Positions 55,074 through 63,137 of a stretch of 64,000 bases of DNA are shown here, one piece after another; position 1 is the first letter of the stretch; every line of letters starts with the position of its first letter. Source of the stretch: Metabacillus malikii (lineage in GTDB: Bacteria; Bacillota; Bacilli; Bacillales; Bacillaceae); NCBI RefSeq assembly GCF_030813355.1, contig NZ_JAUSUD010000005.1, positions 124,001-188,000 on the forward strand, given 5' to 3'. A program made the position numbers and the translations under genes. The notes beneath the pieces were generated by a model. It had not been told where the DNA came from. It saw only the letters and a program-made list of their open reading frames with translations, and searched no databases.

Positions 55074-56036
55074 TTAGACTAGTTCATTCATATGGACAGG
55101 TTGGGCCTGCTTTGCTATATCGATAAGGTAGGCTGCAAGCTGTGAAACGATCGATACTGGTGCAACTTGATCAAAGCCTTCAAACATTGGACTCGGGTTG
55201 CATTCAATACATACTACCGAACCATCTGGGCGTAACTTCAAATCAACACCGCTAAAGGTAAGACCTAATGCATGACATGCTCTGATGCACAGATTCGAAA
55301 TTTCTTTCGTAAGAGGAAATGGTTTGACTGATGTTGTTTTTTCTCGATAGTCAATCCCTTCACCCTCAACAAGAAAAGAGGCAATAACTTTCCCACCAAG
55401 TACAAATACACGGATATCGTCACCTTCAATGTATTCCTGAAATTGTACAGGGGCATTGACTAATGTCTTTAAACGTTCAGGGTCTTTATCTTCGTCTGTC
55501 AGCAACCTACATAAAGCTCCGCCTGCAACTGGTTTGTATATGAGTTTTCTTCCTTTACTAAATTCTAACAATTTAGATGGATTTCCAGTGACAAGTGTCT
55601 TAGGTACAGGAATATCAGCTGCCCTTAGTACTTCTAAATGATATGGTTTGGCAAAATGAATGAGTAATGTGTCAACAGGATTAATAATCGTCCTACCCTG
55701 ATATGGTGCTGTTTTTAGCCATGATAGCCAAGCAGCATAGCGTTCTCTTTCTGCAGAGTATGCCGCATAACCCTCTTGTTTCATTTTCTCTTTAATTCCT
55801 GATGAATCAAAAGCAGGGGATGGAAGAAATAATGCTCTTAAGAAGTAAACTTTCGTATCTGATAAAGGATGATTTTCGTAATCGCTTATATGTTCTGTAA
55901 AGCTTAATGGGTACGGTTTATCTGGGGAATTATCTAAAATAAATGCGTGAGCACCTTGTCGTTCAATTTCTTCTTTTAAATAAACGCTGTGTCGTTCATT
56001 ATTTGATCCAATGATGCCAACTGAAAGCTGATTCAT
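55074..56036 (-). CDS. ATP-grasp peptide ligase of the graspetide cluster
   Basis: A 320-residue ATP-grasp enzyme, RimK/MvdC-like. The N-terminal pre-ATP-grasp part is about 1-120. ATP-site features are KLIYKPVAGG (164-173, K168), QFQEYIEG (198-205), DDIRVFVLGG (206-215), and the metal ligands D265 (SGVDLKL) and E278/N280 (CIECNPSP). In graspetide pathways such ligases phosphorylate Asp/Glu side chains of the precursor and form esters with Thr/Ser or amides with Lys. It lies 80 bases after the precursor gene with GGAGGTATATT before ATG 56036. Sequence context, more than the enzyme alone, fixes the role. Confidence 0.88.
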   Translation of the reverse strand: MNQLSVGIIGSNNERHSVYLKEEIERQGAHAFILDNSPDKPYPLSFTEHISDYENHPLSDTKVYFLRALFLPSPAFDSSGIKEKMKQEGYAAYSAERERYAAWLSWLKTAPYQGRTIINPVDTLLIHFAKPYHLEVLRAADIPVPKTLVTGNPSKLLEFSKGRKLIYKPVAGGALCRLLTDEDKDPERLKTLVNAPVQFQEYIEGDDIRVFVLGGKVIASFLVEGEGIDYREKTTSVKPFPLTKEISNLCIRACHALGLTFSGVDLKLRPDGSVVCIECNPSPMFEGFDQVAPVSIVSQLAAYLIDIAKQAQPVHMNELV

Positions 56037-56116
56037 AATATACCTCCGAGTAATAGCTTTTTAAGAGCAGCGCCTCAGAGTACTCTCAAAGGCGCAAATA
56101 TTTAATCTTGATTAGC

Positions 56117-56323
56117 TTATTTTAAATGGCCGCCTTCTTCACCAAGAGCAAATGTTGTGTAAAAACCGCCGCCTTCTTCACCAACAGCTTGTGTAGTTGC
56201 GTAACCGCCCTCTTCACCAAGAGCCATTGTTGTAACTGTACTGCCTGGGTCAATTGGTGTAACAAACAATGGGGAACTAGATTGACGCACTTCAAGTTCT
56301 TCAATAAATAATTTCTTTTTCAT
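56117..56323 (-). CDS. Graspetide precursor peptide with three TTxxxxEE cassettes
   Basis: A 68-residue peptide. Residues 1-30 are a leader (KKKLFIEELEVRQ near the start). The core holds three copies of TTxA(L/V)GEEGG: TTMALGEE (31-38), TTQAVGEE (43-50) and TTFALGEE (56-63). The pattern TTxxxxEE is the conserved cassette of plesiocin-type (group 2) graspetides, in which two Thr and two Glu of each unit are joined by ester bonds into a hairpin. The gene has a strong ribosome site (AAGGAGGAG) and its own promoter, and lies directly upstream of an ATP-grasp ligase. I know of no product described from this exact sequence, but could not search. Confidence 0.85.
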   Translation of the reverse strand: MKKKLFIEELEVRQSSSPLFVTPIDPGSTVTTMALGEEGGYATTQAVGEEGGGFYTTFALGEEGGHLK

Positions 56324-56368
56324 TACAATCTCCTCCTTAAAAATTAATTGAAAATTCTAACAAGTCTT

Positions 56369-56396
56369 ATTATAAAGACAATTCAACATATTTCAA
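56369..56396 (-). promoter_or_regulatory. Sigma-A-type promoter of the graspetide operon
   Basis: Read on the minus strand: -35 TTGAAA (56396-56391), 16-bp spacer, -10 TATAAT (56374-56369). The start of the precursor gene is about 45 bases further. Confidence 0.65.
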
Positions 56397-56903
56397 TTTG
56401 ATTTACCAATATTCTGCAAAATGCTATAAAGGGACTAGCCGATTGGTTATGTATATTTGATACTTAAAGGAGTATTCTATGAGGAAAGTTTGATAAATTA
56501 ATATGACGAGGGTGATTTGGACTAACTAAAAAAAATTGCCTCTTGCCTTAGTTTCAACATGTTATCGTGATTTGTAAGTTTTAATTAAAGACCAATAGAA
56601 GATAGAGGAACGAACTTTAACGTATGAATAGGATTTAAGAGATAATAAATAGGAACTCTTTTGGTAAAGTCAGAGGATTTTGAAGACTAACTTAATAGAA
56701 TATGTAATATGTAATTGGAAAGATGTAAATTAAAAGGTTATTCGAATAGATACATCTATTGGAGATAATTAGCAAAGTTAATTGTTTAATTTACAGTTCA
56801 TCTTGAAAAATTATTGGACAAAGGGAAGGTGAAAAGGTCCATTTCCAAATAAACGTTTTTATAGGAAGTGGACCCTGTTGAATTGTCTTGATGAGGTAAA
56901 TTT
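56397..56903. other. Gene-free interval upstream of the graspetide operon
   Basis: About 500 very AT-rich bases with no credible frame. Near the left-hand genes it contains the hairpin at 56836-56874. Confidence 0.45.
56836..56874. terminator. Hairpin downstream of the small two-gene unit (minus strand)
   Basis: GGTCCATTTCC (56836-56846) pairs, with one mismatch, with GGAAGTGGACC (56864-56874). On the minus strand it is followed by TTTTCACC. Probably the end of the minus-strand pair. Confidence 0.5.
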
Positions 56904-57023
56904 TTACTTATTTGTCTTTTTTGTCACTTTCTTTTTGCGATTTTGGTCAACAAGCTTTGATGTACGTAGCGTTCTTGCTGACAAATTATTATTAGGTGCT
57001 GCTTGTTCATTCCAATCAGACAT
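56904..57023 (-). CDS. Very small basic protein (39 aa), coupled to the gene upstream
   Basis: A 39-codon frame starting at ATG 57023 and ending TAA at 56904. The product begins MSDWNEQAAPNNNLSARTLR and ends in a lysine-rich tail (NRKKKVTKKTNK). AAGGAGTG lies six bases before the ATG and spans the end of the preceding gene, whose stop is five bases upstream, so translation is coupled. I recognise no family. Small Asn/Lys-rich proteins of this kind are common among sporulation-specific genes of Bacillaceae, but nothing here proves that. Confidence 0.6.
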   Translation of the reverse strand: MSDWNEQAAPNNNLSARTLRTSKLVDQNRKKKVTKKTNK

Positions 57024-57028
57024 TGACG

Positions 57029-57244
57029 TCACTCCTTATCGTTAACCTTTTTTCCTTTCGTTAGCTCCCTAAATTGAGACATTGATTTACTCGCTTTAAT
57101 AGGTTGTTTAAAGGGATTTTGTTCATGTGAAAATTCAGTATCAGCATTAATTTCAATTCCCATTTTTGAACCGCTAGTCGATAAAGAGTCGTTAATAATA
57201 GATTCTTTTTTTTCATCAAAATGTGGCGTTACTTCTCTATCCAT
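57029..57244 (-). CDS. Small hydrophilic protein of unknown function (71 aa)
   Basis: A 71-residue charged protein with no membrane helix or signal peptide (opening MDREVTPHFDEKKESIINDS). The start ATG follows GGGAGC at about ten bases. It is the first of a coupled pair with the 39-residue protein. No domain is recognised; composition suggests a disordered or DNA/protein-associated spore-type protein, which is a guess. Confidence 0.55.
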   Translation of the reverse strand: MDREVTPHFDEKKESIINDSLSTSGSKMGIEINADTEFSHEQNPFKQPIKASKSMSQFRELTKGKKVNDKE

Positions 57245-57777
57245 TTAGTATCAGCTCCCTATTTATTCAATCTTAAGATATCGAAAAGTGTGGCTTATTA
57301 TACATTCTTTATAAAGTGACAAAGCTGTGTAACCAAGAGCAGTTTTTGGTCATTATCCTCCTCTAAGAAGGTAAGAAGAAATCTGCTTCAAAGGTGCGGT
57401 GAAACCGAAAATTCCAAGAAAAGTAAGAAGAAATCCGCTTCACAGGTTCATCAAAATATCGTAGTCTTGTTGTTTATCCATCGTAATGGTGATCTTTCTC
57501 AAATTATATTGCCGCATTTTCTGCTTTATAAGAGCACACGCTAAGTAACATCAAATTATATAAGCTTATCATGACATTTATACAAGTTCATCTGTCTATG
57601 GAAGAATAGATATTCTCAGGGTGCGAAATAATAAATAGGGTGTTAAGGCTTAGTTGTGAATTTCTGTTAAGGATGTCCTTGGGAGGAGGCATCTACCTTC
57701 ACCATTTTTACGGGGGATTTCTTATATTTGTTCAAAATAGCAAAAAAAGAACAACCAAAAATGGTTGTTCAAAAAAG
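57245..57777. other. Gene-free interval with a tandem 25-bp direct repeat
   Basis: About 530 bases without a gene. GTAAGAAGAAATCTGCTTCA (from 57371) and GTAAGAAGAAATCCGCTTCA (from 57423), each extending five more bases, are direct repeats 52 bp apart with two differences. The terminator of the next minus-strand gene lies at its right end. Confidence 0.45.
57742..57775 (-). terminator. Terminator of the 3D-domain gene (minus strand)
   Basis: GAACAACCA (57749-57757) pairs with TGGTTGTTC (57762-57770); on the minus strand it is followed by TTTTTTT. A matching A-run on the other side makes it symmetric. Confidence 0.9.
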
Positions 57778-58968
57778 TTAATCTAATATTTTAATTTTGA
57801 CAGTTTTTCGGCCCCATTGTAGAGCTTTTGCGCTGTTTGGCATGAGGACATCGATTTTATGACCGATAATGGCACCGCCTGTATCTCCGGCAATTGCAAC
57901 TCCATATCCTTCAACCCAAACTTTTGAACCGAGAGGAATGACGCCAGGATCAACTGCAATTAGCTTCATGTGTGGATTCTTTTTAATGTTATGTCCCATG
58001 TACGTAACATCATTTTTCGTATCCTCATGGCTGTATGCAGTTGCAGTTACATACATTTCTTTTCCTGTCTTTGAGGATTCACTCTTTGAGTTAGAAGAAG
58101 TTGATTCATTCGTTGCAGTCGATGCTGGTGGTGCAGCAGTTTGTTGTGAGACTGCCTCTTCTTTAGCCTTTTTAGCTTTTGCGGCGGCTTCCGCTCGTGC
58201 TTTTGCAGCAGCTTCTTCTTTTTGAATCTGAGATTGTAATGTGTTAATTTGTGCTTGTATTGCACCTTTTTCCTGTTCAACAAGATTGATTTCAGCTGCT
58301 ATTGCTTTATATTTTTCTTGCATTGAAATGAGTGCTTGGTTTCGTTTTTCATAATTTGCTTCTAATGCGGCGCGCTTTGATTCCAGCTCAGCCTGCTGAC
58401 TAATAAGAAGCTGTTCTTGTTTATCGATTTCTTTTTTATCTTCTTCGATTTGTTTTAAATCTGCTTCTTGTTCATCAAGAATTTTTTTGTCGGCATTGAG
58501 TAATGTAGCGACTGCCCCAATTCTTTCGAAGAAATTACCGATACTTTCTGAGTTTATTAATGTTTCAATCACAATTGTTGTATGATCACTATGTTGGAGA
58601 GCAACAAGACGCTGTTCCATGATACCTTCTCGTGCGTACACTTTATCCTGGAGCAGAACGATTTGCTCTTTCTTTTCTTCGATGATTTTTTGAATGGCTT
58701 TAATTTCATTTTCAACATTCGTTAAACTTTGTACGTTTTCAGAGATTTCTGCCTCTAATGCTTGTACATTTTCTTGGATCTTTTTAACCTCTTCATCAAC
58801 AGCTTTCTGTTCTTTTTCTTTTTGAAGAATGGTTTGTTGATTCTGCTCTAGCTGTTTTTCTGCACTATTTAAAGTGTCCTTTGTAGATGCTGCGTTTGCC
58901 ACAAAAGAAATAGGTAAGGATAATAGAAGAATACCGAATGTGGCAATCGTTCGCTTTAAAGCTCGCAT
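57778..58968 (-). CDS. Secreted coiled-coil protein with C-terminal 3D domain
   Basis: A 396-residue exported protein. The signal peptide is residues 1-26 (ending VANA). Residues about 30-275 are a long coiled coil resembling the N-terminal regulatory domain of CwlO/PcsB-type hydrolases. A Ser/Thr-rich linker (about 276-300) leads to a 3D domain (about 301-396) with its three aspartates in AVDPGVIPLG (D340), AGDTGG (D362) and GHKIDVLMP (D373). 3D domains are catalytic in lytic transglycosylase-like proteins such as MltA and the resuscitation-type Sps proteins, and occur in B. subtilis YocH and YabE. It probably acts on the cell wall. The ATG follows AAGGGG. Own terminator. Confidence 0.88.
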   Translation of the reverse strand: MRALKRTIATFGILLLSLPISFVANAASTKDTLNSAEKQLEQNQQTILQKEKEQKAVDEEVKKIQENVQALEAEISENVQSLTNVENEIKAIQKIIEEKKEQIVLLQDKVYAREGIMEQRLVALQHSDHTTIVIETLINSESIGNFFERIGAVATLLNADKKILDEQEADLKQIEEDKKEIDKQEQLLISQQAELESKRAALEANYEKRNQALISMQEKYKAIAAEINLVEQEKGAIQAQINTLQSQIQKEEAAAKARAEAAAKAKKAKEEAVSQQTAAPPASTATNESTSSNSKSESSKTGKEMYVTATAYSHEDTKNDVTYMGHNIKKNPHMKLIAVDPGVIPLGSKVWVEGYGVAIAGDTGGAIIGHKIDVLMPNSAKALQWGRKTVKIKILD

Positions 58969-59066
58969 AAAGCAACCCCTTTCTCTTTAATAGTTATAAC
59001 ATAGAAAGGGGTGCCCGTAGGTTACAATTAGATTAAAATTTCAGGTATTATATTCCTATAAAACAA

Positions 59067-60314
59067 CTAATTTCCTTTCTGCCAATCTACTAAAGTCTGA
59101 TCTTTAGGTAAAAGGAAGGCTAATATTCCTATTAATGGCAGGAATGAAACAGATACCATAGTTGGTGTTAATCCTATATTATCAATCAAAGCACCAAGAG
59201 CGATTGAGCCTATTGCACCCATTCCAAATGCAAGACCGACTGTTAATCCGGACATCGTTCCAATTTTACCAGGAACAAGCTCTTGAGCATAAACAACAGT
59301 GACAGAAAAGCTCGACATTAAGATTAATCCAATAAATGCTAGAGTAATCATTGCTAATGTAGGTCCTGCAAAAGGTAGTAGTAAGGTTAATGGCACAGTT
59401 GCAAGCAATGAAACAATAATAACATTACGCTTTCCAAATCTATCTGCTAATGGACCACCGATAAACGTACCGATAGCTCCCATTAATAAAAATATAAAAA
59501 TATAAATTTGAGATTGTGCGATAGATAGTTGGTATTTATCGATTGCATAAAACGTGTAAAAGTTAGATATGGCACTAGCATACCAGGAACGAGCAAAAAT
59601 AAGTAGAATGATGATGATGATTGCATGGCGAATTGCTTTTGAAATAGTCGTACTTTGTTGTTGCTTTCGAACAGATTTGCCTTTTGACATTGAGCTAGCT
59701 GAAAGTTGTAATCGACCTGAGTACCATTTTGCGATATAAAATAAAAATGCGACAGCAATTGCAGCAACAATTGTGAAGTAAATCGAACCAAATTGTCCAA
59801 ACGGAACTAAAATTAAAGCAGTAATGAGTGGGGCGAGTGCCTGACCACTGTTACCACCAACTTGATAAATAGATTGTGCTAAACCGCGACGATTACCCGC
59901 AGCCATATAGGCAACCCTCGATCCTTCTGGATGAAAGACAGCAGAGCCTAATCCAATAAAAATAACCGAGATGAGAATCGTTAGAAATGATGGGGCAAAA
60001 GCAAGGCCTAATACACCGAACATGCTAAATGTTAGCCCGATAGGCAAAGCATATGGTAATGGTCGTTTATCCGTATAAATCCCAACGACAGGTTGCATGA
60101 CAGATGAAACCATATTTAAGGCAAAACCGATAATACCGAGTTGTGTAAATGTCAGCCCCATCGACTTTTCTAAGATTGGAAACATAGCCGGGATAACCGA
60201 TTGGATGCTATCATTTAAAAGGTGACAAAGACCAATGATAAATAAAATATTATATACAGTACCTGTATCTTTTGAATATGGGACAGTTTGTTTATGTGCG
60301 GAAGCAGTTGACAT
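59067..60314 (-). CDS. MFS exporter, fosmidomycin-resistance (Fsr) type
   Basis: A 415-residue major-facilitator protein with twelve helices. Fsr-family features are LFIIGLCHLLNDSIQSVIPA in helix 1, GSAVFHPEGSRVAYMAAGNR in helix 4, YQVGGNSGQALAPLI and RFGKRNVII. Relatives export fosmidomycin or unknown compounds. I start it at ATG 60314, which has AAAAGGAGA upstream; the frame extends over 230 bases further, overlapping the divergent gene, without a ribosome site. Substrate unknown; single-gene unit. Confidence 0.9.
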   Translation of the reverse strand: MSTASAHKQTVPYSKDTGTVYNILFIIGLCHLLNDSIQSVIPAMFPILEKSMGLTFTQLGIIGFALNMVSSVMQPVVGIYTDKRPLPYALPIGLTFSMFGVLGLAFAPSFLTILISVIFIGLGSAVFHPEGSRVAYMAAGNRRGLAQSIYQVGGNSGQALAPLITALILVPFGQFGSIYFTIVAAIAVAFLFYIAKWYSGRLQLSASSMSKGKSVRKQQQSTTISKAIRHAIIIIILLIFARSWYASAISNFYTFYAIDKYQLSIAQSQIYIFIFLLMGAIGTFIGGPLADRFGKRNVIIVSLLATVPLTLLLPFAGPTLAMITLAFIGLILMSSFSVTVVYAQELVPGKIGTMSGLTVGLAFGMGAIGSIALGALIDNIGLTPTMVSVSFLPLIGILAFLLPKDQTLVDWQKGN

Positions 60315-60474
60315 AGTTAAATTCTCCTTTTCCCTCATTTCAAGAATAAAAACACTAATAGTCATATTATTGTCATTGCTGGTTAAAAATTCAAGAAAAA
60401 TGTAATCTATATTTGTAAGGAAAATACCAATAGATTCATAACAATAGCCATGTAACGATAGGAAGGGTGAAAAT

Positions 60475-60930
60475 ATGACTGAAATACGATTTCTCGCTTC
60501 ACCAAGACCGTTTGAAATGCCAGAGGAAATTGACTCGTACAACAATCAATCTGTGTTTAAAGAAGAGTGGAGCGGCTTTAATGTCTATGAAACTGATGTT
60601 TTTTGGTATGGAATTGTGCAACCAATTGTTACATTACCATATTTATATGAAGTATCAGGTATAGGTAATAAGTATTTTTGGATATATTTAGAGAAATATT
60701 TTGCTGAAGGAGACATTATTGAATTATATGAAATTCCTGTACAAAATTGGTATGAGTCATACGTGCAGCGTGTACTTGAAAAACCGGAGTCAATTACAAT
60801 TAATTTAGGGAATTATACATATCAAAACGCTTCAGGGACATATCAATTGAATCCAAAGAAGTGGGTAGAGGAATTGAAGCATCGGACGTTGTTAACCGAG
60901 TTTGGCGTTACAACGATTGTGAAATATTAG
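60475..60930 (+). CDS. Protein of unknown function (151 aa)
   Basis: A 151-residue soluble protein starting at ATG 60475 after GGAAGGGTG. It has no signal peptide or membrane helix and I recognise no family. It is rich in aromatic residues (EEWSGFNVYETDVFWYG and KYFWIYLEKYF) and ends TLLTEFGVTTIVKY. The clear ribosome site and lack of any competing frame support it as a gene. It is divergent from the MFS gene and convergent with natB. Confidence 0.65.
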   Translation: MTEIRFLASPRPFEMPEEIDSYNNQSVFKEEWSGFNVYETDVFWYGIVQPIVTLPYLYEVSGIGNKYFWIYLEKYFAEGDIIELYEIPVQNWYESYVQRVLEKPESITINLGNYTYQNASGTYQLNPKKWVEELKHRTLLTEFGVTTIVKY

Positions 60931-60990
60931 CATTATAGCTGCTAATAAAGATTATAGGATTACTTTATTTGTTAGATTAGGAAATAATAA

Positions 60991-61043
60991 AACTCCTTTA
61001 TCGTAGCAATCCTTGAAGAAGTTTGCTTATCAATAAAGGAGTT
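60991..61043. terminator. Bidirectional terminator between the unknown gene and natB
   Basis: AACTCCTTTAT (60991-61001) pairs with ATAAAGGAGTT (61033-61043). T-rich sequence follows on the minus strand (TTTTATTATTTCC), so it mainly serves natB, whose stop is at 61068. Confidence 0.75.
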
Positions 61044-61067
61044 ATTAAAATGGTAATACCTAAACAA

Positions 61068-62234
61068 TTACCCTTTCCCAAGTACCCATTTACTTTTCAT
61101 AAACATCATGTATGCGACAAGGAATGAGATTGCTATAAATATAGTAGAACTTCCTACGACTAATAGTATGCTTGAGACATCATATATACCATAGATAAGT
61201 TGCTTAATTAAGGCATAAATATTAACAAATGGAATGATGAAGTGTGTTGTTGACAATTCATTTGCTGATACACCAATTAGGAAAAAGTATGGCACCATCG
61301 CTAATGTAGTAATCGGTGATATATAGTTTTGTGCTTCTTTTAAATTATTCGCCATTAAGCTTATCATCATTTGTAAGCTTGATACGAGCAGTGCGAAGAA
61401 AATGATACCTACAACAAGACTAATTGTGAAAAAGCCAAGGTTTTGGTCTAAGTTTAATGCATCAGCAAGGTGTTTTGTAAATAAATGAACACCTGCAATA
61501 AATGTGATAACGGAGAAGATACCGCTTATCATACTTAATGAAGCAATTGTTAACCACTTTCCAATAATAATATGAAGTCTGTTAACGGGTGTCATGATCA
61601 ATGCTTCCATTGTATTTCGCTCTTTTTCACCGGCAAATAAATCATTTGCAGCAGGTAAACCACCCATTAACACAGCTATCACAATGATAAGCTGGGCAAA
61701 CATTGAAATAACGTATAGAGACATATCGTCCCCTTCGCTTACACTTTTACTATTAATTTGAAACGGTTCGATTTGCATTGGGTCAATCTGGTGTTCAACG
61801 AGTCGCTGTTGGATAAATTCTTGTTTTTTTGTTGTCAATAACGCCATAATCGTGTCTTGTGCACTTCCACCTTTTGTACTTACAGGGTCTGCCTGAATAG
61901 TTACAGATGGTGTTTCATTATTTGCCATCTTCGACATGAAATCTGGATCGGCTGAAAAAGCGGCAACTGCCTCTCCGTTCTCAACCATTTTTAATGGCTC
62001 CTCAGAAATAACGATTTCCAGTTCGTCAACTTCTTTTAGCCAGCTTACAACCTCTTTATCTGATCCTGTATCAACAGCTATTTTAACTTGTTCTATATCA
62101 TCGTTTAAAAAGAAGTTTTCCATGAAAAATAATAAGCCGATATTAAATAGAATAGGTAATAATACACTTAACATAATTGTCTTTCTGTCTCGCAATGAAT
62201 CTTTCATTTCTTTAACAAATACATGCCATGTCAT
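61068..62234 (-). CDS. natB: ABC-2 type permease NatB (sodium export)
   Basis: A 388-residue membrane subunit. It has an N-terminal helix after a WHVFVKEMKDSLRDRKTIML start, a large extracellular loop (about 45-175), and five helices at the C-terminus (ERNTMEALIMTPVNRLHIII, the ABC-2 signature). In B. subtilis NatAB exports sodium ions driven by ATP. Its ATG overlaps the natA stop (ATGA), so the two are coupled. The regulator NatR and kinase NatK are divergently encoded next to natA. Confidence 0.9.
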   Translation of the reverse strand: MTWHVFVKEMKDSLRDRKTIMLSVLLPILFNIGLLFFMENFFLNDDIEQVKIAVDTGSDKEVVSWLKEVDELEIVISEEPLKMVENGEAVAAFSADPDFMSKMANNETPSVTIQADPVSTKGGSAQDTIMALLTTKKQEFIQQRLVEHQIDPMQIEPFQINSKSVSEGDDMSLYVISMFAQLIIVIAVLMGGLPAANDLFAGEKERNTMEALIMTPVNRLHIIIGKWLTIASLSMISGIFSVITFIAGVHLFTKHLADALNLDQNLGFFTISLVVGIIFFALLVSSLQMMISLMANNLKEAQNYISPITTLAMVPYFFLIGVSANELSTTHFIIPFVNIYALIKQLIYGIYDVSSILLVVGSSTIFIAISFLVAYMMFMKSKWVLGKG

Positions 62235-62974
62235 GAATGAGCCCCCCTAACAATTCTAGACATAAAGATATAGTTTAAATCTTCACTTTCCTCTTGTTTA
62301 TATAAATCTTTTATCGAACCGTTGTAAATCATTTCTCCTTGATGAATCATAATAATAGATTGGCAAAGTTGACTAACTTCTTCCATAATATGACTTGAGA
62401 AGATTATCGTTTTCCCTTCTCGTCGTAATTGCTGTATTAATTCCCGGAACATATTCGCTGAAGTTATATCAAGACCTGTCGTTGGTTCATCGAAAAGGAT
62501 AATGTCTGGGTTATGGATAAGTGTTCGGGCGATTGTCACTTTTTGACGCATACCTTTTGAAAAACCTCCGACTCTACGATCCAAGTAATCTTTCATACCG
62601 AAGCGAACAGCTAAGTAGTCAATTCTTGCCTTTGTTTCATGCTGACTCATACCATGAAGCTTGGCGAAGTATTCTAGATTTTCTTTAGCTGTTAAGCGGT
62701 CATATAATCCAGTCTCACTACCGAACAGAACTCCAATTTTACCTTTTACTTTCATTGGTGATTTATGAATATCAATCCCATCAATATTTATTGAACCATT
62801 TGATGGTTCTAAAACAGTTGACATCATTCGCAGTAAGGTCGTTTTTCCTGCACCATTTTCTCCGAGTAGACCAACAACATCTCCTTTCTTAACTTGAAAA
62901 GATACATTCTTCACTGCCTCAATCGTTTTCTTTTTATCTTTAAAGATTCTTGATACATGTTGGATGTCAATCAT
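62231..62974 (-). CDS. natA: ABC transporter ATPase NatA
   Basis: A 247-residue ATP-binding subunit. Walker A is GENGAGKTT (38-46), the signature is FSKGMRQ, Walker B is IILFDEPTTGLD, and SSHIMEE carries the switch histidine. It powers sodium export with NatB. The start ATG (62974) has GAAGGAGGAAC upstream. Divergent natR is 163 bases away, and three phased repeats lie between the two starts. Confidence 0.92.
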   Translation of the reverse strand: MIDIQHVSRIFKDKKKTIEAVKNVSFQVKKGDVVGLLGENGAGKTTLLRMMSTVLEPSNGSINIDGIDIHKSPMKVKGKIGVLFGSETGLYDRLTAKENLEYFAKLHGMSQHETKARIDYLAVRFGMKDYLDRRVGGFSKGMRQKVTIARTLIHNPDIILFDEPTTGLDITSANMFRELIQQLRREGKTIIFSSHIMEEVSQLCQSIIMIHQGEMIYNGSIKDLYKQEESEDLNYIFMSRIVRGAHS

Positions 62975-63041
62975 CTTTGTTCCTCCTTCGTTCTTTTAAC
63001 TGTCTTTATCATAATTAATTCAATGTTTGAATACATCGATC

Positions 63042-63120
63042 TTGTCGTGAAACTTCCCTTTTTTGTCACGAAAATGCCAAATCTTATCATGAACATGATA
63101 AACTATTGATAAATTATAAT
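63042..63120 (+). promoter_or_regulatory. Three 21-bp-phased direct repeats (LytTR-type boxes) and natR -10
   Basis: TTGTCGTGAAA (63042-63052), TTGTCACGAAA (63063-63073) and TTATCATGAAC (63084-63094) are direct repeats spaced exactly 21 bp, the geometry of LytTR-family binding sites. A TATAAT (63115-63120) downstream is a candidate -10 for natR with no good -35. Inferred sites for NatR. Confidence 0.65.
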
Positions 63121-63137
63121 GTGAGACGAGTGGAACA

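Noticed and set aside
56122-56311. Alternative frames across the graspetide precursor
   Set aside because: They arise from the repeated core codons; only the 68-codon frame has a ribosome site and the TTxxxxEE pattern.
60315-60545. N-terminal extension of the Fsr-type MFS gene
   Set aside because: No ribosome site, and it overlaps the start of the divergent gene. ATG 60314 has a strong AAAAGGAGA.
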